Of a stretch of 64,000 nt of DNA, positions 54,722 to 64,000 are shown piece after piece. The notes below the pieces were generated by a model, which ran no database searches, was not told where the DNA came from, and saw only the letters and a list, made by a program, of their open reading frames with translations. Within the stretch, counting starts at the first letter, position 1; each line of letters opens with the position of its first letter. Made by a program: the position numbers and the translations under genes. Source of the DNA: Aphelenchoides besseyi (lineage: Eukaryota > Nematoda > Chromadorea > Rhabditida > Aphelenchoididae); NCBI GenBank assembly GCA_024699855.1, contig JAMPIQ010000002.1:8680001-8744000 (forward strand), given 5' to 3'.

Positions 54722-56058
54722 TTATTTCCAAACACTACGCAGATATTCAAAATGATTCTCTCGAATGACGTCAGCATTCAGTTGTTCTTTGGGAACAACT
54801 TCGTTTTGTTTCAAACGAATTCCCGAGATTGTATAAATGTCTTTGATCAGAGCATTGCGCAAAGGTCTGTAGTGGACGAAGAGAAAACCGGTCGAAAAAA
54901 GGTTGTACCTGTAAATAGTTAATTGAATTGATAGTTTAGTAGACTCTTAAGTTAAAGGCTCAAAGATCTCAAATATGAACCATACTGTTCTGTCTTCAGA
55001 CCACAACTTACCAAGCAACGTTTATGTAAATGGCCTAAATAAAATATAAGGATGATTGAGCATCAATTACTTACGTTCACGAAAATCAATCCAAAAGGCG
55101 AATGAAGAGAAATGCCACGAATGTAAACGAAATACAACACCGTGACTAGTAAAGAACAACAAAACATTACGAGTAATGCATAAGCTACGATCAGCGGTTT
55201 GAGAATTTTAATCACGGCATTGACTTGTTTTATTTGATAAGCTTCGCTGAGTGTTGCTCCATTGTAGTAGTTTTTCTGTGTAAAAATTTGCAAGTAATGG
55301 AACTTCTAAAACCATATAATTGTGAATGGCTAAGACTTGAACGTTAATGGATCTCATTAGGGCCAAACATCAAATGCTACTTACCACTGCCCCAATAAAC
55401 CAGCACATCACGGCGACTATATGAGGTAAGATCAACTGTGCGGGTGAGTATTCAATGTTTAAAGAAAGCTGCAGCCGTTCATCTAACGATGTTTCCTTGA
55501 AAAAATTGAATACGAGAATTGTCCGCAGAATCAATATGATACAAATGGCGACAGTCTATAAATTCTGAGTCTTTTAATCTCAACTTCTTTTAAATTCTTA
55601 CCGTCCACAACAAAATCCGTTTGGCCAAAGTTCCATCTTTTTTCTCATAATTTGCCCGTTGATGAATCGCAATGTGACGTTCAATAGAAAGCATCAAGAA
55701 CTTGGTATCTATCAAATAGACACATACTTGTGTTACATAGTGGAGTGAGTAAATGAGAATGGCTTTAAATACGTGTCCATTAGCAACCGTATACCACGAT
55801 AGAGGGATCAATTGAACGGTGGGATGTATCAGTGCAATAACAGCAGTAGTGATGTGAATTGAACTAAAACAGCCGTTGGGTAATGAAATAAACCACGAAA
55901 ACTCACACCAACAGAATACGAAGATTTGAGTTCAAAATACTTATCTTTCCGAACTTCTGTGCAAAGTAAATGTTTAAAGCAAAGCAGATTATGCACGACG
56001 AGAATTCGATTATTCGTTGGGCAAAAACCACCTTCTCAATCGTTTCGTACGACAACAT
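54722..56058 (-). CDS. Serpentine chemoreceptor, Srab/Sra-like 7TM protein
   Basis: Six exons on the minus strand, including a 23-nt exon near 55005-55027, keep one frame from ATG 56058 to TAA 54722-54724. Features: an N-terminal helix region (VVFAQRIIEFSSCIICFAL), LNSNLRILLV at the second helix, and a long third-helix part (IDTKFLMLSIERHIAIHQR followed by ANYEKK). The last has the Glu-Arg and Tyr-Glu pattern of Srab/Sra receptors. Later come TVAICIILILRTILVFNFF, YALLVMFCCSLLVTVLYFVY and a seventh helix AWYNLFSTGFLFVHYRPLR. The family assignment is by motif only; Sre or Sra remain possible. It converges on the broken TMEM144-like gene, with 101 nt between the stop codons. Confidence 0.75.
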
Positions 56059-56834
56059 TCTACGTAGATAGTTCAAATCGAGTATCTAGACAGTCACCGT
56101 TATTCGAGTAAAACATCTTAAACAAAAGATCGACTAAACACGCAAACGAAAAAACTGAATACTTCAATAATAAAGAAAAGTTTTTGGGTTCAAGATCTAC
56201 ATGCAATTTTTGTTCATGTGAATTTGCATTCAGAAACCCTTTCACGAAGTATCGTTTAGGAATAACCGTGTATACTCGAATGAGCACCCGTTGAACCCAA
56301 TGGTTGCCATAAAAGAAACGTCGCGTATGGTCGTTATCTTAGTGAATTTATTATTCGTTTTCTAATTACAAGTTTATGCTATTTTCATCGGTCAAGCGAA
56401 TCTCGGAACAACAAGTCAACTCTTTATCCCCGAATTACTTATGAAATCTGAACTAGGTTCTTGTTTGAATTTAAAGATCAAATCCGTTTTCTACACGGCA
56501 CAAAACATGTTATACGACAAAATTGATATCCAAAGTTGAAAGATACAATTTTTTAGATTCGAAATCTTTGTGTACATAACAGAAACTTGTCAGGTTGGTC
56601 TGTCCAAAGCTCAATTGTATGCTGATGTTTGCAGCAGAAAAATTAGTTTATGAAAACTGTTGACGTCTACGATGGAGTTCAATGCACATTCTTTGTTCTC
56701 TTAGACAGCTGCTTAATCGACAAAGTTCTGTTTAAACAGCAGCAATGTGACTTGTCTGTTGCAACATCAGTTCATTCAAAAGCAACGATCGTCGAACCAA
56801 AACTACTTGGTAATCGAAGACAATTGCCAACGAA
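56059..56834. other. Intergenic region
   Basis: This lies between the divergent chemoreceptor and EndoU genes and holds the promoters of both. A 62-codon plus-strand frame at 56650-56838 ends inside the EndoU start and is not supported. Confidence 0.4.
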
Positions 56835-58007
56835 ATGAAGGCGACTGTTTTGGTATGCTCATTAGGATTTCTGTCCTTAGTGAACTCATTGAACGCAATT
56901 CCCGATTTCAAAGTCAGCGATGATGCAATCGTTCAGTTGGTCAACATGATGAGGGAAGCTGACACGGAGAAGCCAAATTTCTGCGATGTTCATCTAAATT
57001 ATCAGAATCAATTCAACGGGAGAGAAGCGGCCCCAAACAAGTGAGTGATTTTTCAGCTTAGATAATTCAAACTATCATTTGCTTCAGTTTGTTCAAGTCT
57101 GTGAATCCCGCGTTGTTCAAGCGTCCTAGTTTTGCAAAGTTGTTGGCCTTGCGAAAACATTTCAATCCATCAACTGGAGTAGCAGAAGTTCAAAGTCAAG
57201 CCAAAATTCAAGCCATCAAAGACTTCTTTGAAACGGTTTGGAATTCTGGGCCATTCAAGAAGCTTATTGAGTTCGTGAGAGCGCACAGTAAGTCAAACTG
57301 ACTTCCTAGTTTGTAAAAACAAAACACACAGACCATCCGTGGGCTAAAGATTCGAACACATTTCGACAAGCGATCATGTCGATTTGGTTCGACACATTCT
57401 CTCGTGCTAAAGGCAGATTGGATTCCTCAGCTTTCGAGCACGTCTTTTTCGGAGAAGTCAAGAATCAAGAGGTATCTGGAATGCATAATTGGTAAGAACA
57501 GTTTTACGTTGAAATTATCTTTTTTTCAGGGCGGTGATGGCTGATCTCGAACGAACACCGTCGGAAAATTTCAATTGTAAGTATCTATTAATATCTATCG
57601 TGTTGTACTTCGAATTGCAATAACCAACAACCTTATAGACAGAGGTTTTATGCGCAAGAACTTTGATGTCATAGCCGAAGTTAATCTCATGTGGAGAGGA
57701 GTCGAGAAACCACAAGGAAGTTTCTTGGCCAATTCGAGTCCCGCATTCGATTTCTCGTTTTTAACCGCGTGCTTTTTGGCTCATAGAGGTCCTGGAAACA
57801 AGTGTTTTGTAAGTGGTTGTATTCGATTCCATCCATTTGAATCGGCTTTAGGCTGTGATTGACGGTTGCAACGTCGCCGTTCAATCCTACGAACAATCAC
57901 AGAACGGAAAGGTCTTCATCGGAACCGTATATCCAGCTATTGGCAGAAACAGTCCGACATGTCAGAAGAGTTACAATCAACGAGAAACATGTTGTTTGAA
58001 AACCTGA
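56835..58007 (+). CDS. Secreted EndoU (XendoU-type) endoribonuclease
   Basis: Six exons join in phase and give about 310 residues. A signal peptide ([20 protein letters not shown]) predicts secretion. The EndoU domain follows: the N-terminal helical part ([13 protein letters not shown]), then [23 protein letters not shown], which holds both catalytic His residues, and [20 protein letters not shown], which holds the catalytic Lys. The domain closes with [11 protein letters not shown]. Members cut RNA at uridines and leave 2',3'-cyclic phosphates; worm relatives (ENDU) act in stress and RNA regulation. All three catalytic positions appear kept, so the enzyme is probably active. The C-terminus adds a short Cys-containing tail ([16 protein letters not shown]). 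Confidence 0.88.
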
Positions 58008-59540
58008 AAGTCGATTTCAAGTACACGAACGGAAACTAGAGCTAATAATTTTATTTACGTGTGACATCAGTTCAAATAACGGAAATAAACTCGAATTGCA
58101 ACAAGTCAGCTTTGAACTTCAACATCGAGAGCAACCAATTCAAACCGTAGAAGTGAGAAATTCCTTTTTGTTTATCTTCGCGTGTGCAACAAATGCATTG
58201 ACAATAACTTTTGGTCATCTTAAACCTCCAATTATGATCACTTGTTTGCTGAGAACATGAACTTCGTTTCAGCTGAGGACCAGCAGTCGAAATGCAAATT
58301 TTAGGTATTGATGTCTGGGTAGAAACTTTGGTCATAAAAGCAGTTGAAATTGAAGACGATTAGATTACATTTCTGTGTTACGTCAATAAACTACACAGTT
58401 GTCAGTTGTTAAAACAACTGGAATGAATCAACACACTGGAAATTTTGGACGATTGTGCGTAAGACAGCGCTAGAAGATTCGTTAATGGATTACTTTGTAA
58501 GCGATTTCGTAGTAGTTGACCGACGTCATCGAGCGAAATTGGAAGTCAATTTTAGCAAAACAAGATACCGGAATTCAATTCGACTGATTTCCGGTTTGTG
58601 GTCGAAGAAATTTGCTTGATTAGTTTGCGTCTCGTAGGCGGCTGACGATGATAATTGGGTCTCGGCTTCGAAATTCACGGCATCTGAACGGAAACGGAAA
58701 ATTTCCGTAAAAACAAGATCTCCAACATCAGTTGTTGACCAACTTGTCATGATTTCGGTATCTGCACAATCACGCAGTTCTGCATGAGGGTTATTGTATT
58801 CAAATTGCTATGTCGTTCAAATGAGAGATTCCTTTTGTTTGTCACTTCTCAGATTTCCAGTTTCGGGCGTTTTGGTTGAATTTCAATTGCAACACTCAAA
58901 CGAATTGGGGCGTAACCCAAAGATTTTGGGGCTTGTGAGTGGGATTAGTCGGTTCAAGCAAAATGAACTTCAACAATCTCCTTCAATTTACTCAATGACT
59001 TATATTCAATTACCAAGTCGATTCCAATTTCTGAGATTGTTTGGATTCCGGGCGGAGACATTGCAAACCATGTGTTTTCGTTTAAATCTTTTCTTATTCC
59101 ACGAAGCGATTAGTTCGTTCGAATTGACCGTTCTTATGTCGATGACATTGAAGATGTTTGTTTTGGATTCGTTTTCTTGTGGAATGCAACGAGATGAAGC
59201 GGATCGATTCGGTTTATTAAGATTATGATTGCAGAAGGAATGTGCAAATGGACGTTAAAGTTTTTAGCACGGGGTTTTAGTCGACTAAACGATTAAAGTG
59301 CAAATGGCACCGTGATGTTTGCCAATGATTTCATCCAATGAAGTGTTATAAGAACTGCAGAATTTCCATCAGCATTCCAATTGATGCATCAGTTTTCATT
59401 AGCTAATCGCGTTCCAGCTTTGCTTTTAAGCTGCGTGTTATCACAAACGTTAGTTCACTTCATAACCAACGATAACTTCAGGGTTTTACTCACGCTCGTC
59501 GTGTTCGTCTATCGATTGGAAACCGTTGGTCTAGACCAAA
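58008..59540. other. Region with a possible minus-strand gene, not resolved
   Basis: On the minus strand, 58785-58545 is an open stretch with protein-like composition (AELRDCADTEIMTSW, GDLVFTEIFRFRSDAVNF) that reads past the ATG at 58750 upstream to about 58785. It ends at a possible donor GGTATC. The wording resembles part of a zona-pellucida-type domain, but the cysteines expected there are missing. A further frame at 58335-58072 could be a last exon. I could not join a full model, so no gene is called. Confidence 0.3.
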
Positions 59541-59997
59541 ATGTCGTTCTCAATAGTTGCCGTTCCATTCCTGATGTTTTTGTGTGTGGTCTTCAACAAC
59601 GTGGGTGTCAATTCGTCTCAAAGTCCATGGGTTGAGGAGCAATTACAACAAGGTAAATTGCAGTTCATTAGGTTGATTTCGTTCAAATCGATTTTAGTGA
59701 ACAAGCGTGATGGCTCCTACGAATGGACTGATGGAATTGAAGAGGCTGAAAAACGAAGTCCTTATGCTTCTCCTTTGATTAGGTTCGGAAAGCGCGAAAA
59801 CATGTTTCGTGACATTCGAAATGTAAGTTTTGTTCTTCTAACAATAAACGCTAATTGTTCTGATCTTACAGCAACTCGTCACTGATCCCTTGATTCGCTT
59901 CGGCAAACGATCGGAAAAACGCTTAAGCGCTTCTCCGTTAATTCGCTTTGGACGTGCTTATCGTGCCAATGGAGCGCCACACATTAGATTCGGTTAA
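59541..59997 (+). CDS. flp-13: FMRFamide-like neuropeptide precursor, FLP-13-like
   Basis: Three exons give about 120 residues. A signal peptide (MSFSIVAVPFLMFLCVVFNN) is followed by a spacer and four peptide cassettes: SPYASPLIRFG-KR, a TDPLIRFG-KR form, LSASPLIRFG-R and a last ANGAPHIRFG directly before the stop. The Gly supplies the C-terminal amide after cleavage at the basic sites. PLIRFamide endings are the hallmark of C. elegans flp-13, a sleep-related peptide gene that from memory encodes more copies (about seven). Here there are three PLIRF copies and one PHIRF variant. Introns fall between the spacer and the first cassette, and between the first and second cassettes. Confidence 0.9.
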
Positions 59998-62900
59998 ACA
60001 GACGGTAATTAATAAGCAAATAACTTCAGTACAAGTGTTTCCAGCATTCCAATTACTTGCCGTCCATTGTATTGTGTGCCAACGCTCATCATTAGAACCA
60101 AACGTACCGCCGTCTTCCCGTCATCAATACGGAAACTAATTACATAAAACGTCTTGTGTCGCACCGTATATACTTAATGCCAAAATTACCACCAAATCTT
60201 TTCGATCCGTTTAGCATTGTCCATGCAAACACAACCACTTGGTGTTATTGTTCGAAATCGTTGATCTCTTCCCGACATTCCTCTTCCTTACCTTACGATA
60301 TTGTTTTTTCATAGCGAAAATAAAACAACATGAAATAGTGTGAACTTAAATTCCTCGTCTTTTCACGCCTCTACTGTTGAAGTCTCAATTATTTTGCTGG
60401 GAGCGCAGCAATAAACAAAAATTTAAGTCTATTGACTTTTCGTGGAGCTTCAGAATCCTTGGTATCTGTCGTGTCAATGCACTGATCCAGCTTGCTCTTC
60501 CTATCATTAATTAGGATCATCATCAGCACCTCAACGAAAGCGCCCACTCGACTTCTGTCATTCAATCAAACCAACTTGCCGACTGATCGGTCGCGAACGA
60601 GTGCAGAGTGTGAGAGAGAAACGATCTTTTCGCGTGCCTCCTGTTCTCTGTCATTTCACCTTTCTCTTCGAAGCATTTACGCTCTTGGTTAGCCGATTGG
60701 TTTCTTTGTCCAAATTCAAACCATTTAGCCGGTAATGTTGTTGATTTAAACTCTCGAGAAACCTAATCAATGTGCTCGAGATTACTCATTACAAAGTCCA
60801 GCTGCTCTCATCTGATTGCTGGCGATTACACCGCAACTTTTGTTTTCGAGTTTTTCCAGCAAATTCCAACGGTTACTCTTCGACTTTGGGCGGTTAGTTG
60901 GCGCTGCTTTTTGTCACGTTTCTTCGCGCGGACTTCGCCTTCACGTCTCCCCCTTACGCGCGATTCGTTCGCCTTCGTGCCAGTCGACAGAAAAGTTTTG
61001 GAAATAGTCGTCAACTCGCTAGTCATGATCGATCAATGGGAGAATACGATGCGTAAAAGCGAGCGAATTCGCAACATTTCTTTTATTCCTTTTAAGGTCG
61101 ATGGTCATTCAGTTGCGAGCACTTAGAGGAAAGTTAAAAAGTCTTTTCACAAAACAAACAAGTTCACATATTTGAAGGGTCTGCGAACTAATCAAACGAA
61201 ATCAAAACTCGCAACTTGTTGGAAACTGAATTGGTTGTGTTTGTACAAGCAACCAAGTGGCTAGTTGCACATTTGACGCACATTGGAACGTTCCAAAGAT
61301 TCTTGTGTAGTGACGTTAAGCACGTTTTATTGTCGAATCTCTTCGAATGGATTCTGTCTCAATGTTTGCGTTTGTCTGTCGATGATAAACTAAACGTCAT
61401 TTGTGATCGTCATCGTTTTGCGTTCACTTGCTTTTTCGATCACATGTACAAAGTGATCGGAGAACTGCAAGTTTCCGAGTCACGGCTTTTCGCTAACTCA
61501 ACTTATTATCCGATTCCATCAAGCCGACGACCTCGTTTGCTTCGATCTTGTTGATAACCGCAAATTGGGCGAAATCAATCATAATTGTGAAAGAATGGCG
61601 CAAATCACTTCTTCCGGGAAAAGTAATATCAATTGATTGAATTCATCGTTGTCGATCGAAACAGAAATTTCATCGAAACAACCGTGAGCAAAGAAGACCT
61701 CTGCGAATTTCATTGAAACGCTTGAAGTAAATAATGAGCTTTCTTCATCGGAACACTTCCTCTCAAATTACGTCCCCAACTCCAAATTGAGTGTTCTCTG
61801 CATAGATCTTAATCAGATTTCTTGACCTTAGAAGATTTTCACAGGAAAATGAAGGTTAGACACCAAAACCTCTGGTTGGAACAAAGTACAGAATGTTATA
61901 TGCGAACTGATATCGTTGCTAATGAATTCAAAAACATTATTGCCGCAAAATGTCAACTAAACGATAACAACTGAGGTTTCTTATTTGTTTTTTTAAGTTC
62001 GCTTATAAGTCGGAAAGCCAAGTCTTCGTATTTGAGTTCATCCAAGAGCTCATTTGTCCTGACTAGTAGGTTTGTTATTTTCAGTTGAACGTCCACGAGA
62101 ATTCCAATCATAAGCCGAAATGCATTCAACATTGATTTCGTGTCTTTACACTTACACCTGCATATCTGGTTGTGTTGAAGGAGTGAGACACAAACAAAGT
62201 GATCAGAATTGATGGTCGTATTTTCATTGGCTACTGTAGGTGCACTATTTCATGGGGTTGTTTTTAATGTGCGCAGCAATGTGATGAGCGATCGGAAGTG
62301 CGGTTGCTTGCGGGGGTCAACGTGTGACTCGAAAGAAGCCATGTGTTGAGTCATTGAATTGAGTGAAATGAGTCATTCGATCACTTGTCTTTTGATCGCA
62401 ATTCGCTAACAATACGAGTCGTCATGCGCACTCGAAGAACGTCCGGTTTTTGTTTGATCTCACAGTAATCAAATGCGTCAGCGGAATCTCGACGACAAAT
62501 CAATCTCCTGATTTGTTGAGTAATCTCCCGATTATTAGCAAACAGAATTTCAAAAACCTCTTGCGTCGATATCAATTTCAGAAACTTTAAGAGGTCAACC
62601 GAAGTTTTGTATTCTTCTGAGCGCGTGAATCACGTATGATGCGGGGGACGTGAAGTCGCATTATGCGACGAGCCACCCACCCAAATTTCTGACGAATTTT
62701 GCATTCCAATTCGCTGACGACAAAGACGCTCGTAAAGCTCATCATGACGACACGCGAACGTTTCACTCGAATATCCCTCGCCCTCTCCGAACTTTGTTGG
62801 CCACGTTCAGAAGTTTTTTTGAAGAAAACGTCTCGACATGTGAAACAAAGTGTGACAACTGAGCTGAGCAATCCATTGAGTTCATGATTAATTACAGTTC

Positions 62901-64000
62901 CATGAAGTTTCTCATGGAACATCTCGATGTTGTCATCCACCCACAGCAAGAACGTGACTTGAATTGTTTGTTCAATTTGCTCTCCAATTGCAAGCGAACT
63001 CATAAAACTTTAAAGTCATCGTAAACGCATTCCAAAGCCCCACGCCGATCTACGTCATCAGAAGTTTTTGCGAGTGAAAGCGAAAAGGAACGGCTTTTGT
63101 TTGGACACGTGAGTTCGAGCCTGTGTTTGAAACGTCAAACCGAGTTTTCGGAGTGTTCAATACTCAGCTAATGTTGTCGATCAATGGTTACCATATCCGA
63201 ACACTTACGCGGATTGGAATTCAATTCAAATGATCAGTATCTTCGACAAGGGCGCTTTTTTCCGACCCGTATTTTTGGGCTGCATTCCACGATGATGTTT
63301 TTCGTCGATGAATTCACTTCCACAAAACAGAATCCCTCGGAACTACTAGCAGCCAAAGGCGAGGATTTCTAATCCAAATCCACGATGTAGAAGAACGCAG
63401 AATCCCCCATTGCGCTGGTCCACCACTCTTTTTCGAGAAAAACTCATTGGTTTTTATGATGAGAATTAGCACAACCGAGCTGAGTCATCGCATCCGATTC
63501 AGCAGTTCATTTACGAGTTTCAAGCGAATTTGCTCGTGAACAACCTTGGAATCGGTTTGCACATTCAATTTTTGCACGTAAATTTTTGCGAATCATAAGA
63601 CCAAATGAAAACGCCGCAATGATCAGCGGAAATCGATAAAACGCCTTCGGCTGTCCGTCGTCTTCAAAGGTCGCTCTCAGCTGATTCAACAACGGCGATC
63701 AAAGTCCGCAGACTTCTTTCGTCGCGAACTATTTCGATTGTACTCTAAATGAGCATGTTCTCTCGAAATGTTTATTTTTGAATAGACAATATCATATTAT
63801 TCATAATTCAGAATATCACAGTTTTTTCATACAAAAATCGTAGAATACGAAAACAAAGCTCATTGTTTAGAGAGAGGAACAAAGTTACTAAAGGAAATGG
63901 AGCGAAAGGTCACCATGTGTTTTGATTTGTTGGAATTGAAAGCGGACGTTCGAAGAGATGAAGATTTTTACAGTGGAAATGAAGATGAGTGATTGAAAGA
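59998..64000. other. Gene-poor right end of the window
   Basis: About 4 kb with no supported gene. GAAAATAAAAC near 60318 is a likely polyadenylation signal region for the flp gene. Open stretches at 60770-61126 and 61216-61554 (plus) and 63003-62587 (minus) have no domain and mostly start at non-ATG codons. A 31-codon frame near 63899-63994 (MERKVTMCFDLLELKADVRR...) could be the edge of a gene cut by the window. Confidence 0.4.

Noticed and set aside
62587..63003. 138-codon minus-strand frame near the right end
   Set aside because: No recognisable motif, unlikely start, and no splice-linked neighbours.

Overview
The window is a nematode nuclear genomic segment. The evidence is short introns (about 40-60 nt) with GT...TTTTAG or TTTCAG ends, single-copy orthologues of worm genes (EEL-1/HUWE1, BRK1, NDUFA6, COQ3, Rab GDI, RNase H2 subunit B), an FLP-13-like RFamide precursor, serpentine chemoreceptors of the Srg/Srv, Srt and Srab/Sra types, a DEG/ENaC channel, a galectin and an EndoU nuclease. 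The mix of TTTAG and TTTCAG acceptors argues against Caenorhabditis itself. I cannot name the species or say whether it is parasitic. I saw no rRNA, convincing tRNA or CRISPR array.

Left part (1-21.5 kb): a minus-strand CaaX-box protein; the large HECT ligase gene eel-1 (3908-16687); a DEG/ENaC channel with two C-terminal NPF motifs; RNase H2 subunit B on the minus strand; and, sharing two start-codon bases with it, a small unknown two-exon gene embedded in a 206-bp inverted repeat.

Middle part (22.7-43.7 kb): an accessory region of secreted and sensory genes. It holds an Srg/Srv-like receptor, a family of secreted poly-cysteine proteins, a sulfotransferase, two further secreted low-complexity proteins, a Shisa-like membrane protein, an unknown gene, a Ser/Thr/Asn-rich secreted protein and an Srt receptor. 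Five secreted genes share a TATA box, a very short first exon and a phase-2 intron inside the signal peptide. Two of them carry the same 186-bp intron, identical base for base, with subterminal inverted repeats; this is the most striking signal in the window and looks like a recently mobilised intron.

Right part (44.5-64 kb): a same-strand block BRK1 - NDUFA6 - COQ3 - Rab GDI that looks like an operon (8 nt between the first two genes); a divergent galectin; a TMEM144-like gene broken by a 5'-truncated RTE-type retrotransposon with a perfect 12-bp target-site duplication; an Srab/Sra-like receptor; a secreted EndoU nuclease; and an flp-13-like neuropeptide gene. The last 4 kb shows no gene I can support.

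Gene models were spliced by eye from GT/AG signals, reading phase and protein-family similarity remembered from general knowledge. No alignment or database search was run. Spans run from start to stop codon and include introns.
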